The position numbers and the translations under genes were made by a program. From Methanocorpusculum sp. (GTDB taxonomy: Archaea > Halobacteriota > Methanomicrobia > Methanomicrobiales > Methanocorpusculaceae), in NCBI GenBank assembly GCA_017555685.1, contig JAFZFW010000101.1, positions 1-7,035 on the forward strand: a stretch of DNA of 7,035 nucleotides, read 5' to 3'. Of this stretch, positions 1 to 5,549 are shown piece after piece. The notes under the pieces are model-generated. The model was not told the DNA's origin, made no database searches, and saw only the letters and a list, made by a program, of their open reading frames with translations. Each line of letters opens with the position of its first letter. The stretch's first letter is position 1.

Positions 1-50
1 TGTGCCCGCATGGGGCAAAGCATGCATTGAATAATCCAGTAGGTTTCATG

Positions 51-60
51 GATATATATT
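51..60 (+). promoter_or_regulatory. Candidate TATA box (box A) upstream of gap region
   Basis: The run GATATATATT is the most TATA-like element in the window and lies in non-coding sequence. An archaeal TATA box is usually centred about 26-27 nt upstream of the start site, which puts the start near position 82, just before an ATG at 86. The element is nearly symmetric, so it could also serve the minus strand. No sequence-specific BRE was scored. Which transcript it drives, a short RNA or a roughly 170-nt leader for gap, is unknown. Confidence 0.45.
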
Positions 61-71
61 GCAGAATCTGC
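61..71. promoter_or_regulatory. Inverted repeat beside the TATA box, possible operator
   Basis: GCAGA-A-TCTGC is a perfect 5-1-5 inverted repeat starting at the base after the TATA-like element and lying before the predicted start site near 82. Archaeal repressors often bind between the TATA box and the start, so the placement suits an operator. The one-base centre makes an RNA hairpin unlikely, which points to DNA binding if it has any role. A repeat this short occurs by chance several times in 7 kb, so only its position supports it. Confidence 0.25.
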
Positions 72-85
72 TTCCCCTGCTCGTT

Positions 86-151
86 ATGAGCCAGGTTGTT
101 TGGTTATCCTGTTCTGGGGGGAAGCGGTACTGCGAATTTGTGCTCTTTTAA
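86..151 (+). CDS. Possible 21-residue small ORF, unknown
   Basis: An ATG at 86 opens a 21-codon frame ending in TAA at 149-151. The product would begin MSQVVWLSC and end EFVLF, with two cysteines and a short GGKR basic stretch. There is no Shine-Dalgarno, but the ATG lies about 30 nt from the centre of the TATA-like element, so a leaderless or near-leaderless message is possible. It resembles no family I recognise. An ORF this short is expected by chance in any 250-bp spacer. It could equally be a leader peptide or simply non-coding sequence. Confidence 0.15.
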   Translation: MSQVVWLSCSGGKRYCEFVLF

Positions 152-222
152 ACACCTGTATACATACTGCGTGTCTGTGTTGTTATTCATTAACCATCAT
201 TATCCTCATTCAATACCATACC

Positions 223-230
223 TTTTTTTA
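223..230 (+). promoter_or_regulatory. gap: T-rich tract: weak box A for gap, or oligo-T terminator
   Basis: Seven T residues followed by A are centred about 26 nt upstream of the gap ATG at 253. This is the distance expected of a TATA box on a leaderless archaeal message, and no Shine-Dalgarno is seen before that ATG. Oligo-T is also the signal for archaeal transcription termination, so the same tract could end a short transcript started near 82. The sequence alone does not separate the two readings. Confidence 0.35.
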
Positions 231-252
231 CCTAAAGCACATAGCATACTGT

Positions 253-1278
253 ATGATTAAGGTCGCAGTCAACGGATACGGTACCATTGGTAAACGTGTC
301 GCAGATGCAGTTGCAGCACAGCCTGATATGGAGATTATCGGCGTCTCCAAAACAAAGCCGGGAGCAGAAGCATTCGTCGCATTAGAACGCGGATACCCGC
401 TCTACATTGCAGACATCTCGAAGAAGGAAGCCTTTGAAAAGGCCGGTATTCCGGTTGCCGGAAGCGTTGAAGAGATGATCCAGAAGGCTGACATCGTCGT
501 TGACGCAACTCCGGGAGGCGTTGGTGTCTCCAACAAAGAGCTCTACGCAAAGTACCAGAAGAAAGCAATCTGGCAGGGCGGAGAGGATCACGAAGTCGCT
601 GGCTTCTCCTTTAACTCCTCCTGCAACTATGCAGAAGCACTCGGACGCGACACTGCCCGTGTTGTTTCCTGCAACACTACCGGTCTTTGCCGTATCATCA
701 ACTTAATCGATACCGCATTCGGTGTCAAGAAAGTCCGTGCAACCATGGTTCGCCGCGGAGGAGATCCGGGAGATATCAAACGCGGACCAATCGATGCAAT
801 CGCCTTAAACCCGGTAACCATTCCATCCCACCACGGCCCTGATGTACAGAGCATTTTACCGCACATCAAGATTGTCACCTCCGCAATGATTGTGCCGACC
901 ACCTTAATGCACATGCACTTCTTAAACATGGAGCTGGAAAAGGAAGCAACCAAGGAAGAAGTCATCGAGCTTATCAAATCCCACTCCCGCTTAGGTCTTA
1001 TCACCAAAGCAACCGGCATCACCAGTACTGCCCAGCTCAAAGAGCTTACCACTGACATGCTCCGCCCGAGAGGAGACCTCTGGGAGAACGGTATCTTCCA
1101 GGACTCTGTCTCTGTTCAGGATGGAACCGACCTCTACCTCTTCCAGGCAATTCACCAGGAAGCAGATGTTGTTGTTGAGACCGTTGACTGTATCAGAGCA
1201 ATGATCGGTGAAGTCAAGACCGCAGCAGAATCTATTGCAATCACCAACAAAGCAGTCGGCTTAACAGCCATCCGCTAA
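253..1278 (+). CDS. gap: Type II (archaeal) glyceraldehyde-3-phosphate dehydrogenase
   Basis: This cytosolic enzyme interconverts glyceraldehyde-3-phosphate and 1,3-bisphosphoglycerate using NAD(P). In methanogens it serves mainly gluconeogenesis and glycogen turnover. The 341-residue length matches the archaeal family. The N-terminal Rossmann motif NGYGTIGKRV spans residues 7-16. The catalytic cysteine is C140 in SCNTTG, followed by the RRGGDP stretch (168-172 region), and the likely catalytic histidine is H220 in LMHMHF. The frame is open upstream to position 100, but those 51 extra codons give a non-homologous hydrophobic, cysteine-rich stretch. The family start is the ATG before IKVAVNG, so 253 is chosen. 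No Shine-Dalgarno precedes it and a T-rich tract lies about 26 nt upstream, suggesting a leaderless transcript. A T7 tract follows the stop codon at once. The family call is near certain; cofactor preference cannot be read from the sequence. Confidence 0.96.
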   Translation: MIKVAVNGYGTIGKRVADAVAAQPDMEIIGVSKTKPGAEAFVALERGYPLYIADISKKEAFEKAGIPVAGSVEEMIQKADIVVDATPGGVGVSNKELYAKYQKKAIWQGGEDHEVAGFSFNSSCNYAEALGRDTARVVSCNTTGLCRIINLIDTAFGVKKVRATMVRRGGDPGDIKRGPIDAIALNPVTIPSHHGPDVQSILPHIKIVTSAMIVPTTLMHMHFLNMELEKEATKEEVIELIKSHSRLGLITKATGITSTAQLKELTTDMLRPRGDLWENGIFQDSVSVQDGTDLYLFQAIHQEADVVVETVDCIRAMIGEVKTAAESIAITNKAVGLTAIR

Positions 1279-1279
1279 C

Positions 1280-1286
1280 TTTTTTT
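1280..1286 (+). terminator. Oligo-T tract between gap stop and next start
   Basis: Seven T residues fill nearly all of the 8-nt gap between the gap TAA and the ATG of the next gene. Oligo-T on the coding strand is the archaeal intrinsic termination signal, so part of the gap transcription may stop here. There is no hairpin, which archaea do not need. The tract leaves no room for a Shine-Dalgarno, and no convincing TATA box lies about 26 nt upstream of the next ATG, so read-through may supply that gene. Confidence 0.4.
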
Positions 1287-2423
1287 ATGGATTTTCCGTG
1301 TGTGAGTGCGGATAAGACGCACCATGTATTCGAGGGTATGCCGATTTACGATGCTCGTTTTTCCGAGGTTCGCGAGTATTGTCTGCCGGGTATTGCCGCA
1401 GTCTGCGATGAAAGCGGGGCATACCATATTGATTTCTTTGGAAAACCTCTCTACACCGAGCGATATGAGGCTGTCGGGGATTTTTCGGACAGTACTGCCT
1501 GGGTAAAAGATGCCGGAGGCTACTTCTATATCGATGAGAACGGTTCCCGCATCAATTCAGAGACCTACACCTATGCCGCAGACTTCTGCGACCGTACAGC
1601 CGCCGTCTATCATGCATTCTGCGGAGCAACGCATATCACAACCGCAGGAGAAATGCTCTATAATGACTGGTACTATGATGTGCGTTCCTTTGAAGACGGC
1701 ACTGCTCTCGTCCGTGATGATGAAGGCTGGCACCGCATAAACAAAGGGGGAGAGATTCTCTCGGCGGCAGAAGCGCCGGAAGATGACCTGCCGAAAGGTT
1801 CAATCCGTATTCCTCCGCGGCAGAACCGGATTGCAGAACTGCTTGCCGGCAGAACCTATGATTCAGCGGTTATTCTCATCCGCCATGCTGAACGCGAGCC
1901 GTTTTACCGCGGAGAACCGGGGGTCGGAAAGCTGGTTACTGTCCGCGGGGAAAAGACTGCGGCAGCGTTTGGCGCTCAGCTTCCCGGAATCGATGCCGCG
2001 TATGCAAGTCCTATGCCGCGCTGTATGCGTACCGCAGAGCTGATTGCCGGATTTTCCCCGCAGGAGGACAGTATGCTTGGCGAGCCAAGCGCCTTTATCT
2101 TTGACAATGCAAAGAGCAGTGCGTTCTACCTGACCACCTCAACGGCGACTGCTGTCCGTTCCTATATCAAAGGAGCTGAGCTTCCGGGACATTATCCGAT
2201 TGCAGAAGGAGCAGCGCGTCTGTTGTCTCACCTGAAATCTGCGGGAACTTCCGGGTTGACTCTCTGTGTTACCCATGATCTCTTTTCTGCATCCTTTATC
2301 GGGGCAGTTACCGGATATGACTTCGCGGCTGACTGGGTGGATTTCATGGACGGCTGTGTTCTTCTCCGGAATGGAGATGAGTGGCGGCTTGTCTGGAGAG
2401 AAGGCGAAGTCATTCTCCCATAA
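1287..2423 (+). CDS. WG-repeat / histidine phosphatase fusion protein
   Basis: This 378-residue two-domain protein has an N-terminal part (about 20-160) of roughly four degenerate WG-type repeats. Each has an acidic turn such as DESG, DENG or DDEG followed by an aromatic strand (YHIDFFG, YFYIDENG, GWHRINKGG). WG repeats form small beta modules thought to bind other molecules. The C-terminal part (about 190-378) is a histidine phosphatase (phosphoglycerate-mutase-like) domain. R199-H200 in LIRHAER supplies the phospho-accepting histidine, SPMPRCMRTA (241-250) matches the conserved arginine helix, and H330 in VTHD is the second histidine. No signal peptide or membrane segment is seen, so it is probably cytosolic. 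The substrate is unknown. The ATG at 1287 is 8 nt after the gap stop and has no ribosome binding site. M18 (1338) is an alternative start, but GAGGG lies only one base before it. The domain calls are good and the biological role is unresolved. Confidence 0.82.
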   Translation: MDFPCVSADKTHHVFEGMPIYDARFSEVREYCLPGIAAVCDESGAYHIDFFGKPLYTERYEAVGDFSDSTAWVKDAGGYFYIDENGSRINSETYTYAADFCDRTAAVYHAFCGATHITTAGEMLYNDWYYDVRSFEDGTALVRDDEGWHRINKGGEILSAAEAPEDDLPKGSIRIPPRQNRIAELLAGRTYDSAVILIRHAEREPFYRGEPGVGKLVTVRGEKTAAAFGAQLPGIDAAYASPMPRCMRTAELIAGFSPQEDSMLGEPSAFIFDNAKSSAFYLTTSTATAVRSYIKGAELPGHYPIAEGAARLLSHLKSAGTSGLTLCVTHDLFSASFIGAVTGYDFAADWVDFMDGCVLLRNGDEWRLVWREGEVILP

Positions 2424-2433
2424 ACTATTTTTC
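2424..2433 (+). promoter_or_regulatory. Weak box A or oligo-T signal before the small membrane protein gene
   Basis: ACTATTTTTC lies directly after the stop of the phosphatase gene and is centred about 27 nt upstream of the ATG at 2456. That spacing fits a TATA box driving a leaderless message, and no Shine-Dalgarno is visible before the ATG. The T5 run could instead be a weak terminator for the upstream gene. The match to a TATA consensus is modest. Confidence 0.3.
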
Positions 2434-2455
2434 TGATTGCCGCTAAGTACTATGT

Positions 2456-2968
2456 ATGAAGAAAGGCGCGGTCATTCTGATTCTCTGCCTGGTTTGTCTC
2501 TGCATTGCTGTTCCGGCGGCAGTCATGCTCAGTACAGTTATTGAAGGGGATGACGGGCTGATTGAAAAAGCCAGACAGGAAATTCCGATTGCTGATGCGG
2601 ATACCATTGAACTGGTGATTGTCGGAAAAGTCACTGATGGGGATGAAGAGCTTGTCTGGTTCAAATCAGGAAACGAGTATCAGTACAACCGCTACACCCC
2701 AATGGAGTTTGCTATCTTAGGAGACGACAAATACCGCTTCGGCAAAACCTATAATCCGATAGACAGAGGCGATAGGATTTCTGTTGTCTACTGGCACGAC
2801 AACTTTGTTGTTCTCGTAGACAATCCGGATTGTACTGCAATTCAGATAATCTCTGCAGACGGCTTTGAGGAAGTAATTCCTGTAGAGGAGATTCCGTTTG
2901 TTTACTCCACCCGTATCTTCTCAGGGGAGTACAATTTTGTAGACGCGGAAGGAAATATCCTCCGCTAA
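2456..2968 (+). CDS. Small membrane-anchored or secreted protein, unknown function
   Basis: This 170-residue protein is not recognised. The N-terminus MKKGAVILILCLVCLC starts a hydrophobic stretch (about residues 5-27) after two lysines, which is typical of a signal peptide or N-terminal anchor. The rest would lie outside the membrane. Three cysteines (C11, C14, C16) sit inside the hydrophobic segment but lack a proper lipobox, so a lipoprotein is unlikely. The remainder is acidic and rich in predicted beta strand, with alternating strands and DG/GD turns and no catalytic motif I can see. The last residues, NFVDAEGNIL, resemble one strand-turn unit of the WG repeats in the upstream gene, perhaps by coincidence. 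The ATG at 2456 is preferred over one at 2452, which is in another frame. No ribosome binding site is present. Confidence 0.72.
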   Translation: MKKGAVILILCLVCLCIAVPAAVMLSTVIEGDDGLIEKARQEIPIADADTIELVIVGKVTDGDEELVWFKSGNEYQYNRYTPMEFAILGDDKYRFGKTYNPIDRGDRISVVYWHDNFVVLVDNPDCTAIQIISADGFEEVIPVEEIPFVYSTRIFSGEYNFVDAEGNILR

Positions 2969-2970
2969 TC

Positions 2971-2986
2971 TGTTTTTGAAAAAAAA
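2971..2986. terminator. Bidirectional oligo-T terminator between convergent genes
   Basis: The 19-nt gap between the convergent stop codons (2968 and 2988) carries T5 (2973-2977) on the plus strand. It also carries A8 (2979-2986), which reads as T8 on the minus strand. Each is placed just beyond the stop of the gene it would terminate. Short oligo-T runs without a hairpin suffice for archaeal RNA polymerase, so this is a compact two-way terminator. Confidence 0.6.
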
Positions 2987-2987
2987 G

Positions 2988-4028
2988 TTATTGTGCCGAG
3001 TAGTGAATCAGCTCGGATGCCGGGACAAGTTTTCCTTCTTCATTAATTTCCGAAACTGCTCCGTGACCGCAGCAGATAAGAAGCTTCTTTCCTTCCTTTT
3101 TGAGCTCGGCGTCAAGCTCAACGGCAAGACGGGTTAACTCCTTTCTTTCCGTGCGGGCAATGTCGCTGTCAACGTTAACAGAGCCAATCATTGAATCTGC
3201 AATGGAACAGTAGTCTGCACGTTCTTTGGATAAGGTTGCAAAGTTGATGAAGGCATCACTGGTAAACAGCAGGCCAAGGTTCGGTTCGAAAAGCAGAAGC
3301 TGACCAGCAATGTGTCCTCCCAGACTCTCCCAGACCTCAAACATCATTCCGGCAAAGTGGATTCTTTCAATAATCGGGAACAGTCCGCGCATGCCAATTG
3401 GTTCTGTACCGCATTCGAGAACCTTCTCCGGGACGTTCATACGCGACATAGTATTGATTGAGGTGGTATAGAACTTCTCTAAAAGATCGAGGTTGTTGAC
3501 CGAGCCATAGTTTCTAGTGCCTGCATCAAGGATTGCCTTACAGGTCGGGTGCATCAGCGGCATCATCGGGAAGTAGCCGGATGCTCCGCAGTGGTCGGCA
3601 TCTGCGTGTGTACAGATTACAACACGGGTGTCGAAGAATCCATCTGCACCAATCTTCTCGAGCATGGTTTCGCAGTCTTTATAGAAACAGCCGTATCCGG
3701 TATCCAGGACAAGTTTTCCATCCTCTCCAGCATCAAAGAGATTGAGATTTCCTCCCCCGGGAAGCTGGAATGAGTAGAAGGTGATGTTATTGGTGAGCTG
3801 GAACTTCTGGTAGTCGGAAGTGAAGTTTTTGCCGGTATTTGCTCCCAGGTAGTCACCGATTCCTTTTACCAGTGCAAGATACTGTTCGCCGGAAACCCCC
3901 TGCGGCGTACGGATTTTAATTGCTTCTTCTCCTTCCTTTACATAGTCATGCAGTTCCTTTTTGGAAAGCGGAGAAAGATAGGGGGCAATTTTTGCCATAA
4001 ATTCTCTGGTAAAGTATTCAGGAGTCAT
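2988..4028 (-). CDS. Metallo-beta-lactamase-fold hydrolase with an HxDxDH motif
   Basis: This 346-residue protein is probably a cytosolic metal-dependent hydrolase. The lactamase fold starts near residue 85 (LPGGGNLNLFDAG, then LVLDTG at 107-111). The metal motif is THADADHCG with HADADH at 141-146, so the usual second histidine is aspartate, a variant known in this superfamily. Further ligands are H239 in GGHIAG, D258 in FTSDAF and H322 in CCGHGAV, so the metal site looks complete and the enzyme active. The first 80 residues form a charged, mostly helical extension outside the core fold. The substrate cannot be inferred; lactonase, thioesterase or glyoxalase-like activities all use this fold. 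It is transcribed alone, away from the DHH operon and toward the small membrane protein gene. There is no Shine-Dalgarno before the ATG at 4028, and M11 (3998) is a possible later start. Confidence 0.85.
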   Translation of the reverse strand: MTPEYFTREFMAKIAPYLSPLSKKELHDYVKEGEEAIKIRTPQGVSGEQYLALVKGIGDYLGANTGKNFTSDYQKFQLTNNITFYSFQLPGGGNLNLFDAGEDGKLVLDTGYGCFYKDCETMLEKIGADGFFDTRVVICTHADADHCGASGYFPMMPLMHPTCKAILDAGTRNYGSVNNLDLLEKFYTTSINTMSRMNVPEKVLECGTEPIGMRGLFPIIERIHFAGMMFEVWESLGGHIAGQLLLFEPNLGLLFTSDAFINFATLSKERADYCSIADSMIGSVNVDSDIARTERKELTRLAVELDAELKKEGKKLLICCGHGAVSEINEEGKLVPASELIHYSAQ

Positions 4029-4073
4029 AGATGAGGAAAAATATTCGCGTTTATCCCTTATCTAATTGTGTGT

Positions 4074-4095
4074 GGGCAGACTTTGCCCCTCTGCC
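4074..4095. repeat. Nested alternative inverted repeats in the divergent spacer
   Basis: Two perfect inverted repeats overlap here. GGGCA (4074-4078) pairs with TGCCC (4084-4088) across 5 nt, and GGCAGA (4075-4080) pairs with TCTGCC (4090-4095) across 9 nt. They share the left arm and cannot form together. They lie in the 123-bp spacer between the divergent hydrolase and DHH genes, just upstream of the AT-rich run AATATCTAAT (4101-4110). They could be an operator serving both genes or an RNA structure in one leader. The arms are short and the function is inferred from position only. Confidence 0.3.
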
Positions 4096-4100
4096 TTTGG

Positions 4101-4110
4101 AATATCTAAT
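4101..4110 (+). promoter_or_regulatory. Weak TATA-like element for the DHH-PUA-NAC-TrmI operon
   Basis: AATATCTAAT is the most AT-rich, TATA-like stretch between the dyad region and the ATG at 4152. A start about 26 nt downstream would fall near 4131 and give a leader of about 20 nt. No Shine-Dalgarno is apparent before the ATG, so either a short weak leader or a different leaderless start near 4152 is possible. The match is modest and no second candidate is clearly better. Confidence 0.3.
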
Positions 4111-4151
4111 CCTGACACTTATCTTCTCAGACAGCATACATACTTACGCTT

Positions 4152-5549
4152 ATGGGAGTTGTTGAAGATGTAAGCCGTGCCGCAGACCGACTGAGCGAAG
4201 CGGATGCTGTCTCTTTAATCTCCCATATCGATGCTGACGGCATTACCAGTTTCTCGATTATCAGCCAGGCGCTTGCCCGCGAAGGAGTATCGGTAAAACC
4301 GATTTTTGTCCGCCAGTTAGAACCGATGACTGTTCCGCACATCCCAAAAGACGACAGCCTCAAAGTTTTCACTGACTTAGGTTCCGGACAGCAGGGACTG
4401 CTTGAGGAAGCAGGCATTGATGCCGAACAGGTGGTTATCCTTGACCATCACATAAGCCAGCCGGCCCCAAACGGCACTGAGTACTTTGAAGTAAACGCCC
4501 AGATGTACGGGGATGATTACCACAAATGCAGTGCGGCAGGTATTACGTATCTTGTTGCCCGCCGGATGAATCCGGACAACACTGATTTATCAAAACTCGC
4601 CGTTGTCGGAAATGTCGGTGATATGATGGCGCGGGAGACCGGAAGACTTACCGGCATCGCCCACTGGATTGCCGAGGATGCTGAGGCACACGGTCATCTG
4701 AAGATGGTGCAGGGATTAAATGTGTACGGGCTTTCGACGCGTGCTCTGCATCTGTCGCTTTCGAACTGTGATGACCCGACAATTCCCGGAATCTCCGGCA
4801 AGCCTGCGAAAGCAATTGAGCTCCTCTGCAGAATCGGGCTTTATGAGACGTCGTCTTCTGCGCGGACGTTTGAGGAACTGACTGCAGACGAGGCACGAAA
4901 GCTTGCAAGCGTTGTTGCTGAACAGATGATTGCAAACGGCGAGTCTGTTGAGCGGCTCTTTGCCGAGCAGTACTTCTTCTTAGACGAAGCAGAAAAGACT
5001 CCGCTTCGCAATGCGTCAGAGTATGCAACGATGCTGAATGCCTGCGGCAGATGGGCAAAGCCGGCAATCGGGGCTGCCGTCTGTGCCGGAGATCGCGGAG
5101 TGCATTACCGCGAAGCAGAACATATGCTCCGACATCACCGGAGTATGATTCGGGAGCTGTGCGAGTACATTTTAGAGACCGGCGTATCCCGTGTCGGTCC
5201 GATTCAGACGATTAACATCGGTGACCGGTATCCGGATACCATTGTCGGAATCGGTGCCGGCATGGCTCTTTCGAAGCTGAATACGAACAAGCCTATCTTA
5301 GTCCTCTGCGAAGTCTCAGACGAACCGGATTTCCTGAAAGCTTCCATGCGCACGTATGAAAAAGTTCTGCGCCGCGGAGTGGATTTGCAGGATGCATTGT
5401 GTACGGCAGCCGCGGAATTCGGAGGTTCAGGCGGAGGGCATAATATTGCTGCAGGCGCATATATACCTAAAGGATGCGAAGATGATTTCATCAGAAGAGT
5501 TAGCGAACTTATCCAAACCCAGCTTAACGCGGGTCAGACGCATAGCTGA
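4152..5549 (+). CDS. RecJ-like DHH/DHHA1 phosphoesterase
   Basis: This 465-residue protein is of the archaeal RecJ-like family, manganese-dependent enzymes that act on single-stranded DNA or RNA ends. Some archaeal members (GAN) work with GINS at the replication fork and others are exonucleases for RNA or proofreading. The DHH domain shows motif I SHIDADG (24-30), motif II TDLGSGQ (74-80), motif III LDHH (97-100) and motif IV NVGD (154-157). The DHHA1 substrate-binding domain ends in GGSGGGHNIAAGA (424-436). All metal-binding acidic and histidine residues seem present, so it is probably active. The start is taken at 4152 because the first helix directly precedes motif I as in relatives. The last 68 nt overlap the PUA-domain gene in another frame. 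Whether it is the GINS-associated form or another paralogue cannot be told here. Confidence 0.9.
   Translation: MGVVEDVSRAADRLSEADAVSLISHIDADGITSFSIISQALAREGVSVKPIFVRQLEPMTVPHIPKDDSLKVFTDLGSGQQGLLEEAGIDAEQVVILDHHISQPAPNGTEYFEVNAQMYGDDYHKCSAAGITYLVARRMNPDNTDLSKLAVVGNVGDMMARETGRLTGIAHWIAEDAEAHGHLKMVQGLNVYGLSTRALHLSLSNCDDPTIPGISGKPAKAIELLCRIGLYETSSSARTFEELTADEARKLASVVAEQMIANGESVERLFAEQYFFLDEAEKTPLRNASEYATMLNACGRWAKPAIGAAVCAGDRGVHYREAEHMLRHHRSMIRELCEYILETGVSRVGPIQTINIGDRYPDTIVGIGAGMALSKLNTNKPILVLCEVSDEPDFLKASMRTYEKVLRRGVDLQDALCTAAAEFGGSGGGHNIAAGAYIPKGCEDDFIRRVSELIQTQLNAGQTHS
5470..5476 (+). promoter_or_regulatory. Ribosome binding site inside the DHH gene for the PUA gene
   Basis: AAGGATG lies inside the 3' end of the DHH coding frame, with AGGA ending 7 nt before the ATG at 5482. 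This is the spacing expected of a Shine-Dalgarno. It supports 5482 as the true start even though the two genes then overlap by 68 nt. Ribosomes finishing the DHH gene also pass this site, so partial translational coupling is likely. Confidence 0.55.

Noticed and set aside
2..49. Open frame on the minus strand running off the left edge (begins MKPTGLFNAC)
   Set aside because: Only 16 codons are visible, with no ribosome binding site. The ATATAT run lies too close to the ATG for a leaderless start, and this is easily chance.
160..168. Nine-base match ATACATACT shared with 4136-4144 upstream of the DHH gene
   Set aside because: The distances to the two start codons differ widely and a 9-mer shared between AT-rich spacers is not surprising.
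100..252. In-frame 51-codon upstream extension of gap
   Set aside because: The extension is cysteine-rich and hydrophobic with no resemblance to the enzyme family, whose N-terminus is the Rossmann strand beginning at the ATG at 253.
627..1058. 143-codon open frame on the minus strand inside gap
   Set aside because: It is antisense to a clearly functional gene, has odd composition (many S, M, V runs) and no recognisable motif; it is a shadow of the gap codons.
4648..5067. 139-codon open frame on the minus strand inside the DHH gene
   Set aside because: It is low-complexity and rich in R, S, Q and H, as expected of an antisense shadow of the DHH coding frame, with no family signature.
5356..5481. 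Upstream in-frame extension of the PUA gene
   Set aside because: It would lie wholly inside the DHH gene in another frame and encodes a cysteine-rich sequence unlike the family. The ATG at 5482 has a good ribosome binding site.
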